DNA of 64,000 nucleotides from Psychrobacter immobilis (GTDB taxonomy: Bacteria > Pseudomonadota > Gammaproteobacteria > Pseudomonadales > Moraxellaceae): contig NZ_CAJGZV010000001.1 in the NCBI RefSeq assembly GCF_904846065.1, positions 1,240,001 to 1,304,000 on the forward strand, given 5' to 3'. Shown here piece by piece: positions 18,599 to 28,308 of this stretch (within the stretch, counting starts at the first letter, position 1; every line of letters begins with the position of its first letter). The notes beneath the pieces were generated by a model that was given only the letters and a program-made list of their open reading frames with translations, ran no database searches and was not told the DNA's origin. A program made the translations under genes and the position numbers.

Positions 18599-18788
18599 AT
18601 GATAAAAACAAATAACTAAGACTGAATAACTAAAATATTGATAGGCAATAATGAGCAGGTTAGCATTTTCATTATTATTATCAGTTAAACCACCCAAGCG
18701 TCTATATCAGCTATCAGCGAAAAGAAGCCATTTAGCAACCAGCTGTATATATATAAATGCTTTTATAACCATTTTAGTGTATAAGAAA

Positions 18789-19010
18789 TTAGTTTTTGCC
18801 ACGATAAGTAATACGACCTTTTGATAGGTCATAAGGTGTCATTTCGACCTTAACTTTATCACCTGTCAAGATACGGATATAATGCTTACGCATCTTACCT
18901 GAGATATGAGCAATGATTTCGTGTCCGTTTTCTAAACGAACTCTAAACAGGGTATTTGGAAGGGTGTCAATGACTTCGCCTTCAAATTCAATAATATCGT
19001 CTTTTGCCAT
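18789..19010 (-). CDS. infA: Translation initiation factor IF-1
   Basis: Binds the A site of the 30S subunit during initiation. 73 residues, an OB-fold; [26 protein letters not shown] and [18 protein letters not shown] match the family throughout. The start at 19010 (MAKDD) agrees with known IF-1 proteins. No Shine-Dalgarno sequence is visible upstream, so initiation may depend on AT-rich leader features. It lies about 120 bases downstream of truA, same strand. Confidence 0.97.
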   Translation of the reverse strand: MAKDDIIEFEGEVIDTLPNTLFRVRLENGHEIIAHISGKMRKHYIRILTGDKVKVEMTPYDLSKGRITYRGKN

Positions 19011-19131
19011 AGTTGGTATCAATCAATTAAAAATAAGCCCATATTATACGTAAGTTAGCGGATTAAAGCAATACAGCACTAGGTTTTTACTTGACAGCCT
19101 GTAACCGTTATGTATGCCAACTTCTATTTAT

Positions 19132-19986
19132 TCAGTCAGGTAAATTTAGCCAAATAGGGGTTAAAGGAGCATTTGGCAGTCGTTGTTGAAAATGCTCAGG
19201 ATAGTAAGCATTGATAAAGTATAGACCATCACCAGAGGCAGTAGGCGGTGCGATAGTACGATCTTTTTTGGCTAAAATATCTAAAAAGGCTTCTGGCTGC
19301 AATTCGTGTCGACCGATGGCATACAAGGTACCCATTAAGTTACGAACCATATGATGCAAAAATCCATCTGCTTGAATATCAAAAACAATAAACTGACCAT
19401 GAGCAAAGAGTCTTGCATGACTGACTGAGCGTACCGGCTGATTAGACTGGCAAGCAGCGGCGCGGTAGCTACTAAAATCGTGAGTACCGACGATCTCAGC
19501 CGCCACCAGTTGCATCGCTGCTAAATCGAGCGGTTCATAGATGTGAGTAACTTGGTGATTCAAAATAGCAGGGCGCTGTGCTTGATTCAGCGTGATGTAG
19601 CGATAGCGACGGGCAATGGCACCAAAACGCGCATGAAAGTCGTCAGGCATTGGTTGAATCCAGCGCAAGGCGATATCATCAGGCAATAGACTGTTTACCC
19701 CGCGCAGCCAGTTATGAGTAGGACGATAGGCACGTGTCGTAAAGTGGGCAATCATATTGCTGGCATGAACGCTTGCATCGGTACGACCAGCCGCGACGAC
19801 CTCTACCGTCTCATTTGCGACTTTACCGATAGCGGTTTCTAATGCTTCTTGTACGCCTAATACTTCTCGTTGTCGCTGCCAGCCATGATAGCGCGTGCCC
19901 AAGAACTCAATTGCAATGGCTAATGTATAGGTTGGGGGCATTTCAGCGTTGATGCTGTTAATCTCGGACATGTTAATCTCGGACAT
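19132..19986 (-). CDS. truA: tRNA pseudouridine(38-40) synthase TruA
   Basis: Converts uridines 38-40 in the tRNA anticodon arm to pseudouridine. 284 residues; the catalytic aspartate is D70 in GRTDASVHA, and HHMVRNLMGTL is the conserved late motif. The N-terminus carries an exact 15-bp tandem duplication encoding MSEIN twice, so there are two in-frame ATGs 15 bases apart (19986 and 19971) and a third at 19941 (MPPTYTLAIAIEFLG) where family similarity begins. No clear ribosome-binding site separates them. Confidence 0.95.
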   Translation of the reverse strand: MSEINMSEINSINAEMPPTYTLAIAIEFLGTRYHGWQRQREVLGVQEALETAIGKVANETVEVVAAGRTDASVHASNMIAHFTTRAYRPTHNWLRGVNSLLPDDIALRWIQPMPDDFHARFGAIARRYRYITLNQAQRPAILNHQVTHIYEPLDLAAMQLVAAEIVGTHDFSSYRAAACQSNQPVRSVSHARLFAHGQFIVFDIQADGFLHHMVRNLMGTLYAIGRHELQPEAFLDILAKKDRTIAPPTASGDGLYFINAYYPEHFQQRLPNAPLTPIWLNLPD

Positions 19987-20044
19987 GGTTGGTATTGGAC
20001 ATTTTCGTATTGGCGCTTATAAAGTAAATATATTTAACGATAGT

Positions 20045-21145
20045 CTAACGTTTTTTGATAGTGGTGCCCGCCTGATTGACATTGTTCAACCAACGTTGTC
20101 TGCGCCGAGTGGGATTGTCATAACGCAGCAATAGCCATAATAATCGTGCATAGATAGCGGGAATCGTTAAGCGTCCGCCAGCAATAACATGATACTCATA
20201 TTGCCAACTACCAGCCGCATAGCTGTCACTGACACCGCCAAATGGAGACTGGCTAGCGCATATCACCATGTGGCCGTTTTTATAAGCAAGCTCTAGTGCC
20301 TCTGCTAGCGCTTGCGAATAAGGAACATTACCTGCGCCAAATCCTAACAGGATAATGCCACATGGCGGCTGTGATAATAATGCCTGTAGCTGGCTAGTCA
20401 TTACCTCAGTGTCGTTTGGCAAGCAATATAAAGCATGAATGCGTGCTTGCTCAGCCCGAGATTCGATATGGTCAATCATTGCTTGCTGATCATCGAGCCA
20501 ATGCTGGCGGCGGGTATCCGGTAAGTTTTTGATATAACTATTGGCAGGGTAGGCGGCTCTGAAGTGACCCGTAAATGCCATCAGATCATGGCTATGAATT
20601 TTTTGTACCGTTTGCGCAGGCCAAGACTCACCGCCAAAAGCAATCTTCACACCCGACTCACCAGCAGCAGCCAGTTTTAATGAATCGCTGAGGTTATCCC
20701 ATGCGTCGCTATGGTCATCGATATCATAGGAATGTATCACCTCGCTGTCTAACAATGGGCGCATACTACCAGTGACGACTATACAAATATCACTGCCAGC
20801 AAATGCTTCTGCTAAAAACGCACCCAAATAACTCAAAGTATCTGTACCAGTGATGAGCACAAAACGCCTGTCGCCTTGTGCATAGGCTGCTAGCAAAAGC
20901 TGATAAAAATGTACAAAGTCGTTAGGGGTAAGTTGGCTACTGTCTTTAATTAAGGCATTATCCAGCCATGAGATTTGAGGCAAGTGGTTAGCGTTATCTT
21001 GGTCAGTCAATAGCTTTTGTAAAGTTGGTAAGAATATTTCTGCTGATAACGGTGCTAAGGGTCGTCCATAGCTACCAAAAGTACCGCCAGCATAAATGAG
21101 TTGGACAGGATTGGATAATGTATTTGTCATAGCAGAAAATGGCAT
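20045..21145 (-). CDS. Asparaginase (type I family)
   Basis: Predicted L-asparaginase: asparagine to aspartate and ammonia. About 366 residues, two-domain asparaginase fold. The motif with the first catalytic Thr reads YAGGTFGSYG, and the second, ITGTDTLSYLGAFLAEAF, is typical; VTGSMRP also fits. The C-terminal half is more divergent than in E. coli AnsA, so activity on other amides is possible. The start may be 21145 or the second Met at 21130 (MTNTLSN); neither has a convincing ribosome-binding site. The stop lies about 60 bases before the truA start, same strand. Confidence 0.85.
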   Translation of the reverse strand: MPFSAMTNTLSNPVQLIYAGGTFGSYGRPLAPLSAEIFLPTLQKLLTDQDNANHLPQISWLDNALIKDSSQLTPNDFVHFYQLLLAAYAQGDRRFVLITGTDTLSYLGAFLAEAFAGSDICIVVTGSMRPLLDSEVIHSYDIDDHSDAWDNLSDSLKLAAAGESGVKIAFGGESWPAQTVQKIHSHDLMAFTGHFRAAYPANSYIKNLPDTRRQHWLDDQQAMIDHIESRAEQARIHALYCLPNDTEVMTSQLQALLSQPPCGIILLGFGAGNVPYSQALAEALELAYKNGHMVICASQSPFGGVSDSYAAGSWQYEYHVIAGGRLTIPAIYARLLWLLLRYDNPTRRRQRWLNNVNQAGTTIKKR

Positions 21146-21307
21146 AGTATGAGCCGTAATAAAGAAGTATGTGATAAAAAAGAGAGTTTAAGGTTGGATG
21201 CTAATAGCGCTCAGTAATAATAAATAGTATAAAGGTTAAATGCAAAAAAAATCAGCAAGTATTCTTAGTGTTATAGAATACTTGCTGACAAAAGAACGAT
21301 GGGGCTT

Positions 21308-22939
21308 TTACGCAGTACGATCTAGTAATACTTTTGCTTGGTTCTGTTGCTCACTAGTGCCCTGAATTAATACCTCATTCAATAAGCGTTTGGCACTGTC
21401 GTATTCACCTAATTGTAAATATTGGCCTGCCAAATCTAGCGTAACTTGAGTGCTATCTAATGATTTGACAAAGTCAAAGTCGGCCGCAAAGCGTGAGGAA
21501 AAGTCTTCTGCTGTTTCAGCAGCATCTTCGGCGGTAAGGGTAGACTCGTCCTCAATTGGAGCAACTGGGCTGAGTGCTGTTGAAGAGTGAGTATCGAATT
21601 CATTGTCTAATAAAGAATTATCATCGAACAGCAACGGGGCTGTCGGTGTGACACTAGATTCTTCAGCAAGAGCATATTCTGAATCATTATTATCAAGCGA
21701 TTGTGCTTCGAGATTAATATTTTCAAAGCTTTCAGTTTCAAAGCTCTCAGTTTCGAAACGATCTTCTTCAATAATGAAGTTATCAGTATCACTATTTTCT
21801 TCAAGTACAGGCGCTTCGCTTTCTGTTAATGTTTCTATATCGTTTGGCGCATCGAGACTGTCTAAAGACAAAGTGAAATCATTTTCTTCGTCATTCTGGA
21901 CAGTGTTGATAGACAATGCTTCAACAGTCTCGTCAATATCTTTATCGACATCAGTTGCTAGATGATCAAAGTCTAAAATGAACGCGTCATCTTCTAGCGT
22001 CATTTCATCGTTGATATTATCAGGGCGGTCTGGAATGACAGAATCCGTTGCCTGCGCATCAGTTTCTTCAGATGAATCAAAGCTGAAGTCAAAATCACTA
22101 AGATCATTGAGATCATTATCTTCTGCGGACACCGCGACATCATTATCAGTTATGTCGATATTGGCAGTGTTCAAGATTTCATCATCTGTCATCTCTAATG
22201 ATGACGTGACTGGTGCCGTCGTATCAGTCGCCTCAGATGCGCTAATATTACTCTCTAAATCACTCAGCGTAAGATCAAAGTTATCCTCTACATTGTCGCT
22301 AGTAAGACTGGACTCATAAGATGTGTTTGTTACTGCCGAATTAGACATGCTGTCATCTATCAGCGTACTACGGTTATCTTCAGAGGTTGCTGGCTGATCA
22401 GATAGCGCGTTCTTACTATCGATTTGATTAATCGGTAAGTCAAAATCTATGCTTTCAAAATGGCTATTATCTTCTACGGGTGCCTCTTTTGCTGCGACTT
22501 GATTCTGCTCTTCTGAAAATAAAGTTTTTAACTCATCAGCTAGCGCAAGACTTTTTGGGTCGCTTTGCGTCTTGATGGCATCATAAACTTTGTTAAAGTT
22601 CTCTGGCTGATTAATAGTCGCGTATATACTGAGTAATTTAACAGACAATTGACCATCATTCGGTTTTTCGCTTAGGCCGCGACTGAGGGTTTCAATGGCT
22701 TTGTCATAACGCTGCTGATCCATGAAGCGCTGGGCAATCGTAATATGATCAAACTTATTGTCATCATCTTTGTGGCTTTGGGCAGGAGTTTTGTGATCCG
22801 TTTTTGGCATCGGAGCTGGCGTAGTGGTACTCATTCCCGGCTGCGCTGAGGGCTTTTGCGCTTTCTTTTTGTACAATAGTAAACCGGCTACTATTAGAAT
22901 AAGTACCACTCCGGCGATGATATATAGCATATTGTCCAT
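21308..22939 (-). CDS. FimV C-terminal part as a separate protein (membrane anchor, acidic region, TPR end)
   Basis: 543 residues from the ATG at 22939. One membrane helix at about 4-22, then a short TPR-like segment (MDQQRYDKAIETLSRGL) near residues 70-120, a very long Asp/Glu/Ser/Asn-rich acidic region, and a C-terminal helical end (FDFVKSLDSTQVTLDLAGQY then GEYDSAKRLLNEVL) typical of the FimV C-terminal domain. It includes the small repeat FETESFETESFENI. GGGAG lies five bases before the ATG. It lies 51 bases downstream of, and in the same reading frame as, the FimV N-terminal gene. FimV helps place type IV pili and type II secretion at the pole. Confidence 0.75.
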   Translation of the reverse strand: MDNMLYIIAGVVLILIVAGLLLYKKKAQKPSAQPGMSTTTPAPMPKTDHKTPAQSHKDDDNKFDHITIAQRFMDQQRYDKAIETLSRGLSEKPNDGQLSVKLLSIYATINQPENFNKVYDAIKTQSDPKSLALADELKTLFSEEQNQVAAKEAPVEDNSHFESIDFDLPINQIDSKNALSDQPATSEDNRSTLIDDSMSNSAVTNTSYESSLTSDNVEDNFDLTLSDLESNISASEATDTTAPVTSSLEMTDDEILNTANIDITDNDVAVSAEDNDLNDLSDFDFSFDSSEETDAQATDSVIPDRPDNINDEMTLEDDAFILDFDHLATDVDKDIDETVEALSINTVQNDEENDFTLSLDSLDAPNDIETLTESEAPVLEENSDTDNFIIEEDRFETESFETESFENINLEAQSLDNNDSEYALAEESSVTPTAPLLFDDNSLLDNEFDTHSSTALSPVAPIEDESTLTAEDAAETAEDFSSRFAADFDFVKSLDSTQVTLDLAGQYLQLGEYDSAKRLLNEVLIQGTSEQQNQAKVLLDRTA

Positions 22940-22990
22940 AGTTACTCCCACGCCTATGATCACAGCACACTGCGTTGATCAGTTAGGCAA

Positions 22991-24745
22991 TTATTGATTG
23001 CGTAGTTTTTTGAGACGAGCTTGGAGCTCAGCCAGTTTTTGGTTTTGTAATTGAATTTTTCTTGTATAGCTATCAAGTGCACTGCTGGTTTTTGACAGTT
23101 GCTGAGCTTGAGCTGCCGTACTTTGTCTTGAGGCCTTGAGCGTGGCTAATATATCTGTGCTGAGACCATTACCTGTTGTCGTTGCTGATGTTGCTTGGGT
23201 GCCATCTGCGTTGCCATTACGACCAGGTGCGAGCACTGAAAATTGTGCTTTTGGCAGCGTTTGTGTTTTAGTAATCATGGGTTTTTTACGCTGTTTAGCG
23301 ACTTGATTTGTTTCAGACGGTTTTTTAGAGGGTGCTTTGGCGGCCTTTTTTACCACAGGTGTGTTTGCTCTGCGGCTATATTGTCTTTGCGCTTTAATAG
23401 CCGTTTCTAGTTTTTGTTGTGATGGTACAACATCGTAACTGGGCAAGCTAAGCTTGGCATCCGCTTTGAGTTGACCCGCGTCTTTATTAATAAAGGCATC
23501 AGGGTTTTGTGTCTGAATCTGCTTCATTACTGTTTGAATGTCTAAGTCATTTTCTTGCGCAATTTGCTGTGCAATAACCCATAGACTGTCGTTGCGCTGT
23601 ACTTGATATTGAGACGCAGTAGTAGTGCTGGCTGCCGTACTGATAGAGGCGTTGTTGGTAACACTAGATGGGACAGTGGCGACAGCTGTATTGCTAGTGT
23701 CAAGACTGGCTTTTGGTGTACTCGCTTTGTTGTCACTCGGCGTTGGCATAATAGGAGAAGCAGTCATCATGCCAGCTTCTGATTTGCTACTCGGCTGTAT
23801 CTGGCGAGTGACTTGGATATTCAAAATATCGAGCTGTTTATCAGTGACAGCTGTAGCTGATATACTATTATCTATTGGCATGGTCTTGTTATTGACTAGG
23901 GCTGTATCATTCGCTACATTCTTAGCAGAATTGAGGTCGATATTGCTGTTACCCATTGTGGTAACGTTGCCATTTGCACTCAAGCGACCATTGTCTAATC
24001 GACTGGTTGGATTACGATCATTGTCGTTAGCGTTAAGAGTATTGTTAACGTTGTTTAAACGACCATTATCTAGCCGGCTAGGCGCATAAGCAAGATTGTT
24101 GCCTTGCGAGGTAGGAGTCGTTGTAGGTGCTTGGATATTAGGTGCTGGCAATTTAGACGCCACCAACTCGCTCGTTGACGAGTGAGTAGTCGCTAGTATG
24201 GGCGATAATGTTAATGGCGGCGGTGCACCTTCTCTAACAGTCAATGGTTTAGCCGTATTAGAGGACACGCTGGGTAGATTCGGTTTTTTTGCGCCAGTAA
24301 CGATGTTTTTAGGCGTGTCAATGGGCAAACGGCTATTGAGCGGCATCAACAATGTCTTGGGAATGACGTTGCGTTGACCCTTATCATTTATGTTTAAAAC
24401 CACATCAGCAAAAGGTGTAGATACAGGTTTTGAGGTAGTAATAAATACTTGACCGCTGGTCGCTGAGGTAGGTTTAAAGCGTACGGTCATCGAATCAGTT
24501 TGGGCTAAGCCCATTTGCTGATAAATAGTAGAGTTTGCCAAACTTGCTGAAAAGTCAGCGGCTCGAATATCACTGACCACAATGCTCGCAGCTAGCGGCT
24601 CATGCTGGGCAGAGGTCACAACAGTCTTGCCAATCGTTGCAGCTTGTGCACTCGATACGAGAGCCGCATAGCCTACGGAACAAAGTAGTGCCATCGAGAC
24701 CGCGCGATGTACCGTAGTCAACCGATGAGATAAATGACAAGACAT
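22991..24745 (-). CDS. fimV: FimV N-terminal part (secreted, LysM-containing)
   Basis: 584 residues from the ATG at 24745, chosen because AAAGG lies eight bases upstream and a signal peptide follows (cleaved after SSAQA). The conserved FimV head reads ATIGKTVVTSAQHEPLAASI, then a beta-rich domain, long Asn/Ser/Thr linkers with a repeated SRLDNGRL unit, a LysM-like domain (YQVQRNDSLWVIAQQIA, about 390-450) that binds peptidoglycan, and a C-terminal coiled coil (LQNQKLAELQARLKKLRNQ). No transmembrane helix follows: the anchor and TPR end are in the next gene. Two in-frame stops separate the two. Confidence 0.82.
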   Translation of the reverse strand: MSCHLSHRLTTVHRAVSMALLCSVGYAALVSSAQAATIGKTVVTSAQHEPLAASIVVSDIRAADFSASLANSTIYQQMGLAQTDSMTVRFKPTSATSGQVFITTSKPVSTPFADVVLNINDKGQRNVIPKTLLMPLNSRLPIDTPKNIVTGAKKPNLPSVSSNTAKPLTVREGAPPPLTLSPILATTHSSTSELVASKLPAPNIQAPTTTPTSQGNNLAYAPSRLDNGRLNNVNNTLNANDNDRNPTSRLDNGRLSANGNVTTMGNSNIDLNSAKNVANDTALVNNKTMPIDNSISATAVTDKQLDILNIQVTRQIQPSSKSEAGMMTASPIMPTPSDNKASTPKASLDTSNTAVATVPSSVTNNASISTAASTTTASQYQVQRNDSLWVIAQQIAQENDLDIQTVMKQIQTQNPDAFINKDAGQLKADAKLSLPSYDVVPSQQKLETAIKAQRQYSRRANTPVVKKAAKAPSKKPSETNQVAKQRKKPMITKTQTLPKAQFSVLAPGRNGNADGTQATSATTTGNGLSTDILATLKASRQSTAAQAQQLSKTSSALDSYTRKIQLQNQKLAELQARLKKLRNQ

Positions 24746-24856
24746 GTGCAGACCTTTAAGATATAAGTTATCTGTGCTGTTATAACAAAATACCATTTAG
24801 TTTACCAGTTTATTTCACAACTGTTGTGGACAATGCAAAAAATGTTTAAGTATTGT

Positions 24857-26077
24857 TTAATCTCGCTTTCTGTCGAGCAGCATTGCATCGCCATAACTAA
24901 AGAAGCGATAGTGTTCTTTAATCGCATGTTGATAAGCATGCTCAATGGCATCTTTACCCGAAAATGCCGACACCAGCATTAACAACGTTGATTTGGGTAA
25001 ATGGAAATTGGTCAATAGTCGATCTATCACACCAAACTTAAACCCTGGGTAAATGAATATATCGGTATCACCTGACCAGCTGGAGAGAGGCTGCCCGTTA
25101 ACGGCTATTTTTTGATAAGCCGTTTCGAGCACGCGTGTGACCGTGGTGCCAATAGCGATGACTTGTTTACCATTCGCATGGGTTTGGTTGATGAGTTCGG
25201 CTGTTGCTTGTGGTAAATGTGCATATTCACTATGCATGGTGTGATTGAGCAAGTTGTCCGTTTTTACTGGCGCAAATGTACCAGCGCCAACGTGCAAAGT
25301 CACAAAAGCAGTACGAATACCTTTTGCCGCAAGTTTGCTCAGTACCGATTCATCAAAGTGTAAGCTTGCAGTCGGTGCAGCCACACTTGCAAGCTTGGTT
25401 GGATCATGAAAGACCGTTTGATAACGAGTATTGTCTGTCTCATCCGCATGGCGTTCAAAGTAGGGGGGAATAGGCAGCTCACCATAAAGCTCTAAATGCG
25501 GCAAGATCGGCGCATCAAACGCTAAAATAAATAAGTTGTCTTGACGACCAATCATCACCGCCTTCATATGACCGTCAGCAAGCTGCAAGTGTTGTCCAAG
25601 TTTGAGCGCTTTACTGGCTTTAACATGGCAAAGTGCAATATGTTCTTGATTCACGGGTTTGTTATTTGCAGCTTCTACAGATTTTTCAGCCTCTACATAT
25701 AAAGTCGCTGTCTCTAAATCTGAGATATCAACCAAACGTTCAATCAATACTTCAAGCTTACCACCAGTATCCTTTTGTCCGAAGAGGCGTGCTTTCATCA
25801 CCTTTGTATCATTAAATACAATCAAATCACCTTCATTTAATAACTCAGGTAACTCAGTGAATAAGCGATCTTCTACAAGCGTAGAGTCTTTTTGATTATT
25901 GGCGGGCAAATATAAAAGTTTTGAGGCAGAACGCTGTGAGAGAGGATAGCGTGCAATCAGGCTATCTGGCAGCTCATAATCATAGTCATCAATGCTCAAA
26001 TAATTCAAATCATTGTTGTTTTTTCCGGCATCAATTGAGGCGGCAGTAGTAGAGTCTATAGTGTGAAAATCGGTCAT
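24857..26077 (-). CDS. queA: S-adenosylmethionine:tRNA ribosyltransferase-isomerase
   Basis: Transfers and isomerises the ribosyl part of SAM to make epoxyqueuosine in tRNA wobble position 34. 406 residues from the ATG at 26077, somewhat longer than the usual 345-360 owing to an N-terminal tail of about 25 residues before the conserved DYELPDSLIARYPLSQRSAS. Also visible are VFNDTKVMKARLFG and the C-terminal GDAMLLD. An upstream TTG at 26083 is an unlikely start. It lies between fimV and dinB, same strand; no other queuosine gene is near. Confidence 0.95.
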   Translation of the reverse strand: MTDFHTIDSTTAASIDAGKNNNDLNYLSIDDYDYELPDSLIARYPLSQRSASKLLYLPANNQKDSTLVEDRLFTELPELLNEGDLIVFNDTKVMKARLFGQKDTGGKLEVLIERLVDISDLETATLYVEAEKSVEAANNKPVNQEHIALCHVKASKALKLGQHLQLADGHMKAVMIGRQDNLFILAFDAPILPHLELYGELPIPPYFERHADETDNTRYQTVFHDPTKLASVAAPTASLHFDESVLSKLAAKGIRTAFVTLHVGAGTFAPVKTDNLLNHTMHSEYAHLPQATAELINQTHANGKQVIAIGTTVTRVLETAYQKIAVNGQPLSSWSGDTDIFIYPGFKFGVIDRLLTNFHLPKSTLLMLVSAFSGKDAIEHAYQHAIKEHYRFFSYGDAMLLDRKRD

Positions 26078-26243
26078 AATCAATCTTTAAATGAATGTAA
26101 ATTTTGGCGTAATTGTAGCAGAAACGATGTTATGAAAGGACAGTTTAGTAAGGACTCATGCGCACAAAACGGCTTGTATATTAAATAGCCTAAGCATTAA
26201 TTGTTAGAATGAATCATCAACAAAAGCAATGAGCGTCAGTATG

Positions 26244-27335
26244 TTAGTCAAATAAATTTAACTGCGGAAACAATTGGGCGGCAGGTGCCAATGAAGAGAA
26301 AGTAACACCGACTAAGCGGATAGGTAGCTCACGAGGAATGTCTAAAAACAGTTTGTCTAACCAATAATGGGCAGAATCAGCACTGTTAAAGGCAGTCGAT
26401 AGCGTGTGTGAGCGGGTGATTTGAGTGAAGTCTGCGTATTTAACTTTTAGAGTAATGGTATAGGCGACCAGCTGTTTTTGTTGCAGTTGATGAAAGGCAT
26501 CGGCATTCTGTTCATAAATTTGTATACGTAATTCATGGTTATCACTTAGATTGTCTTTGAACGTGGTCTCAGAACCCACAGATTTATGCGCGCGCTCAGA
26601 TTTGACAGCACGCTCATCACGCCCATGGGCGATATCGTGATAAAACTGCCCACGCTTGCCGAACTCCTGCACCAATACAGCCGCTTGCATTCGCTTGAGA
26701 TCCGCGCCAGTACTTACACCCATCGCATGTAGGCGCTTGGCAGTGGCTTTACCAATACCATGAAAGCGCTCGATAGGTAGCGTACTGATAAAGGCATCAG
26801 CGTCCGCTGGCGTGATGATAGCCGTACCATTGGGCTTATTGATATCAGAGGCAATTTTAGCCAGCATCTTGTTAAACGACACACCTGCTGAGGCCGTTAA
26901 TCCAGTATGCGCTAGTATTTGTGCCCTTAGCCAGTTCGCCATCAAGGTCGCTGAGCCTTTATGGACTTGTAGCCCTGTAACATCGAGATACGCCTCATCT
27001 AGAGACAATGGTTCAACATGTGGCGTTAAGCGGTACATAATCTGACGAATATCGCTACTAACTGCGCGATAAACCTCAAAACGTGGCCTTACAAAAATGA
27101 CTTCTGGGCAACGTTTACGCGCCTCATAACAAGACATGGCAGAGCGTACACCAAATTTACGTACCTCATAGCTGGCTGCCGCGACCACACCGCGACCACT
27201 TGGATCGCCACCAACCACCAATGGCTTACCGCGCAGTTCAGGAAAGTCACGCTGCTCCACACTGGTATAAAAAGCATCCATGTCTATATGAATGATTTTA
27301 CGAGGGCTAGCATTTATAGAAGTTGTCATACTCAC
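26244..27335 (-). CDS. dinB: DNA polymerase IV
   Basis: Y-family translesion polymerase, error-prone. 363 residues from GTG at 27335 or 361 from ATG at 27329; CAGG lies seven bases before the GTG, favouring it. Catalytic carboxylates are D18 (HIDMDAFY) and D113/E114 (LSLDEAYLD). A helix-hairpin-helix segment (GIGKATAKRLHAMG) binds DNA. The C-terminus ends QLNLFD, matching the beta-clamp binding motif. No LexA box was identified in the upstream region. Confidence 0.95.
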   Translation of the reverse strand: MSMTTSINASPRKIIHIDMDAFYTSVEQRDFPELRGKPLVVGGDPSGRGVVAAASYEVRKFGVRSAMSCYEARKRCPEVIFVRPRFEVYRAVSSDIRQIMYRLTPHVEPLSLDEAYLDVTGLQVHKGSATLMANWLRAQILAHTGLTASAGVSFNKMLAKIASDINKPNGTAIITPADADAFISTLPIERFHGIGKATAKRLHAMGVSTGADLKRMQAAVLVQEFGKRGQFYHDIAHGRDERAVKSERAHKSVGSETTFKDNLSDNHELRIQIYEQNADAFHQLQQKQLVAYTITLKVKYADFTQITRSHTLSTAFNSADSAHYWLDKLFLDIPRELPIRLVGVTFSSLAPAAQLFPQLNLFD

Positions 27336-27650
27336 TATTTTACCTGATTCAAGCGCTTTGATTGAGTATCAAAATTTGGATTTATCGATAGACAGCTTTG
27401 CTAGGTTAGCAGGACGCTAGCAATGATATATGAATAATTTTATATGTCATAAATCTTATATATCATAGAGTTAGTTAATGATAAACAGTGATGTTAATTC
27501 AAAAAAATCGTATTTAGCAAACATATTTTTGCTCTTGAATGATCTAGGTCTACTGTAAATCAAACTCATTTGTACTCTTGCACCATCTGTCGTATCCACC
27601 TCACCGTTTGTCATAAATCTCATATTTAGATGTTACAGTTTTGATTCTGG

Positions 27651-27694
27651 TGTTTTACAATATAGTATCCGCGCTAATGGATGACTGTAAAACA
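27651..27694. repeat. 9-bp inverted repeat in the dinB / small-protein intergenic region
   Basis: TGTTTTACA (27651-27659) and TGTAAAACA (27686-27694) with a 26-base spacer, about 145 bases upstream of the small ORF. The 500-base intergenic 27336-27837 is AT-rich; apart from this and a loose GATATAT/ATATATC pair near 27425-27465 nothing was recognised. Confidence 0.4.
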
Positions 27695-27837
27695 ATAAGT
27701 AATGCCTTGTGCGCCTCTATGACCATTTAAAAAAGACATTGCTTATCGCTCATGCCAAGATCGAAAATGGAGTTTTGGTAAAATTAACTCTTTAAGAGCT
27801 TGATGTTAGAGAGTTTAGAATGACTAAGGAGCTGATG

Positions 27838-28083
27838 ATGAATAATGAACTAAAAGGGAGCGATTTAACAAGGGCGATGCTAGCACGCGGCGATAAAAAA
27901 GTATGGTGTGCGGTTTGTGATGATAGTGATGAGCAAGCAATGATGGATCATTGTGGTAATGATTTTACGGCTTATATCGTGTCATTTCGTGACGGACATT
28001 TTTATTGCAATGCTGGCATGCCTTGGGAGTTTGCCGTGCCCATTAAGATAATTGCGGTGCTGCAATCTGAAATAGAGAAGTAA
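27838..28083 (+). CDS. Small Cys-containing protein of unknown function
   Basis: 81 residues. Not recognised. Contains WCAVC, a lone Cys in DHCGND, and another in FYCNAGMPW; the four cysteines could bind a metal or form redox pairs. The sequence ends in an amphipathic helix (VPIKIIAVLQSEIEK). The start at 27838 is chosen because AAGGAG lies six bases upstream; two earlier in-frame ATGs (27820, 27835) are less well placed. No signal peptide, so probably cytoplasmic. Confidence 0.7.
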   Translation: MNNELKGSDLTRAMLARGDKKVWCAVCDDSDEQAMMDHCGNDFTAYIVSFRDGHFYCNAGMPWEFAVPIKIIAVLQSEIEK

Positions 28084-28107
28084 GTATAGCAATAATATTA
28101 CCGGCAC

Positions 28108-28130
28108 AAAAAAACCTCCTAATGAGGAGG
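28108..28130 (-). terminator. Rho-independent terminator of tRNA-Leu
   Basis: On the minus strand CCTCCT-CATT-AGGAGG is followed by a run of seven T. It begins 19 bases past the tRNA 3' end. Confidence 0.88.
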
Positions 28131-28148
28131 CTGATTTGTTACTAATAT

Positions 28149-28235
28149 TGGTACCAGTGGTCGGACTCGAACCGACACGCTTATAAAGGCAACGGATTTT
28201 GAATCCGTCATGTCTACCAATTCCATCACACTGGC
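28149..28235 (-). tRNA. tRNA-Leu (anticodon CAA)
   Basis: 87 nt including an encoded CCA end. The acceptor stem GCCAGTG pairs with CACTGGT (first pair G-U), the anticodon arm is ACGGA-TTCAAAA-TCCGT with anticodon CAA, decoding UUG. The long variable arm is typical of class II tRNAs, and the T arm shows GGTTCGAGTCC. Promoter and terminator are both visible, so it forms a single-gene unit. Confidence 0.97.
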
Positions 28236-28308
28236 ATGTTAGAAGATAAGGTCTATTAGATAGAGATTATCGAATTGGGCTACAGGGTTAACTCTGTATA
28301 GGCTGCGT

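Noticed and set aside
21603..22319. Open frames on the plus strand opposite the acidic FimV part
   Set aside because: They are shadows of the Asp/Glu/Ser-rich coding sequence (Ser/Leu-rich translations, no ribosome-binding site).
24261..24272. GAGGACACG in fimV as a third MITE end
   Set aside because: Only a short match within coding sequence; no partner repeat nearby.
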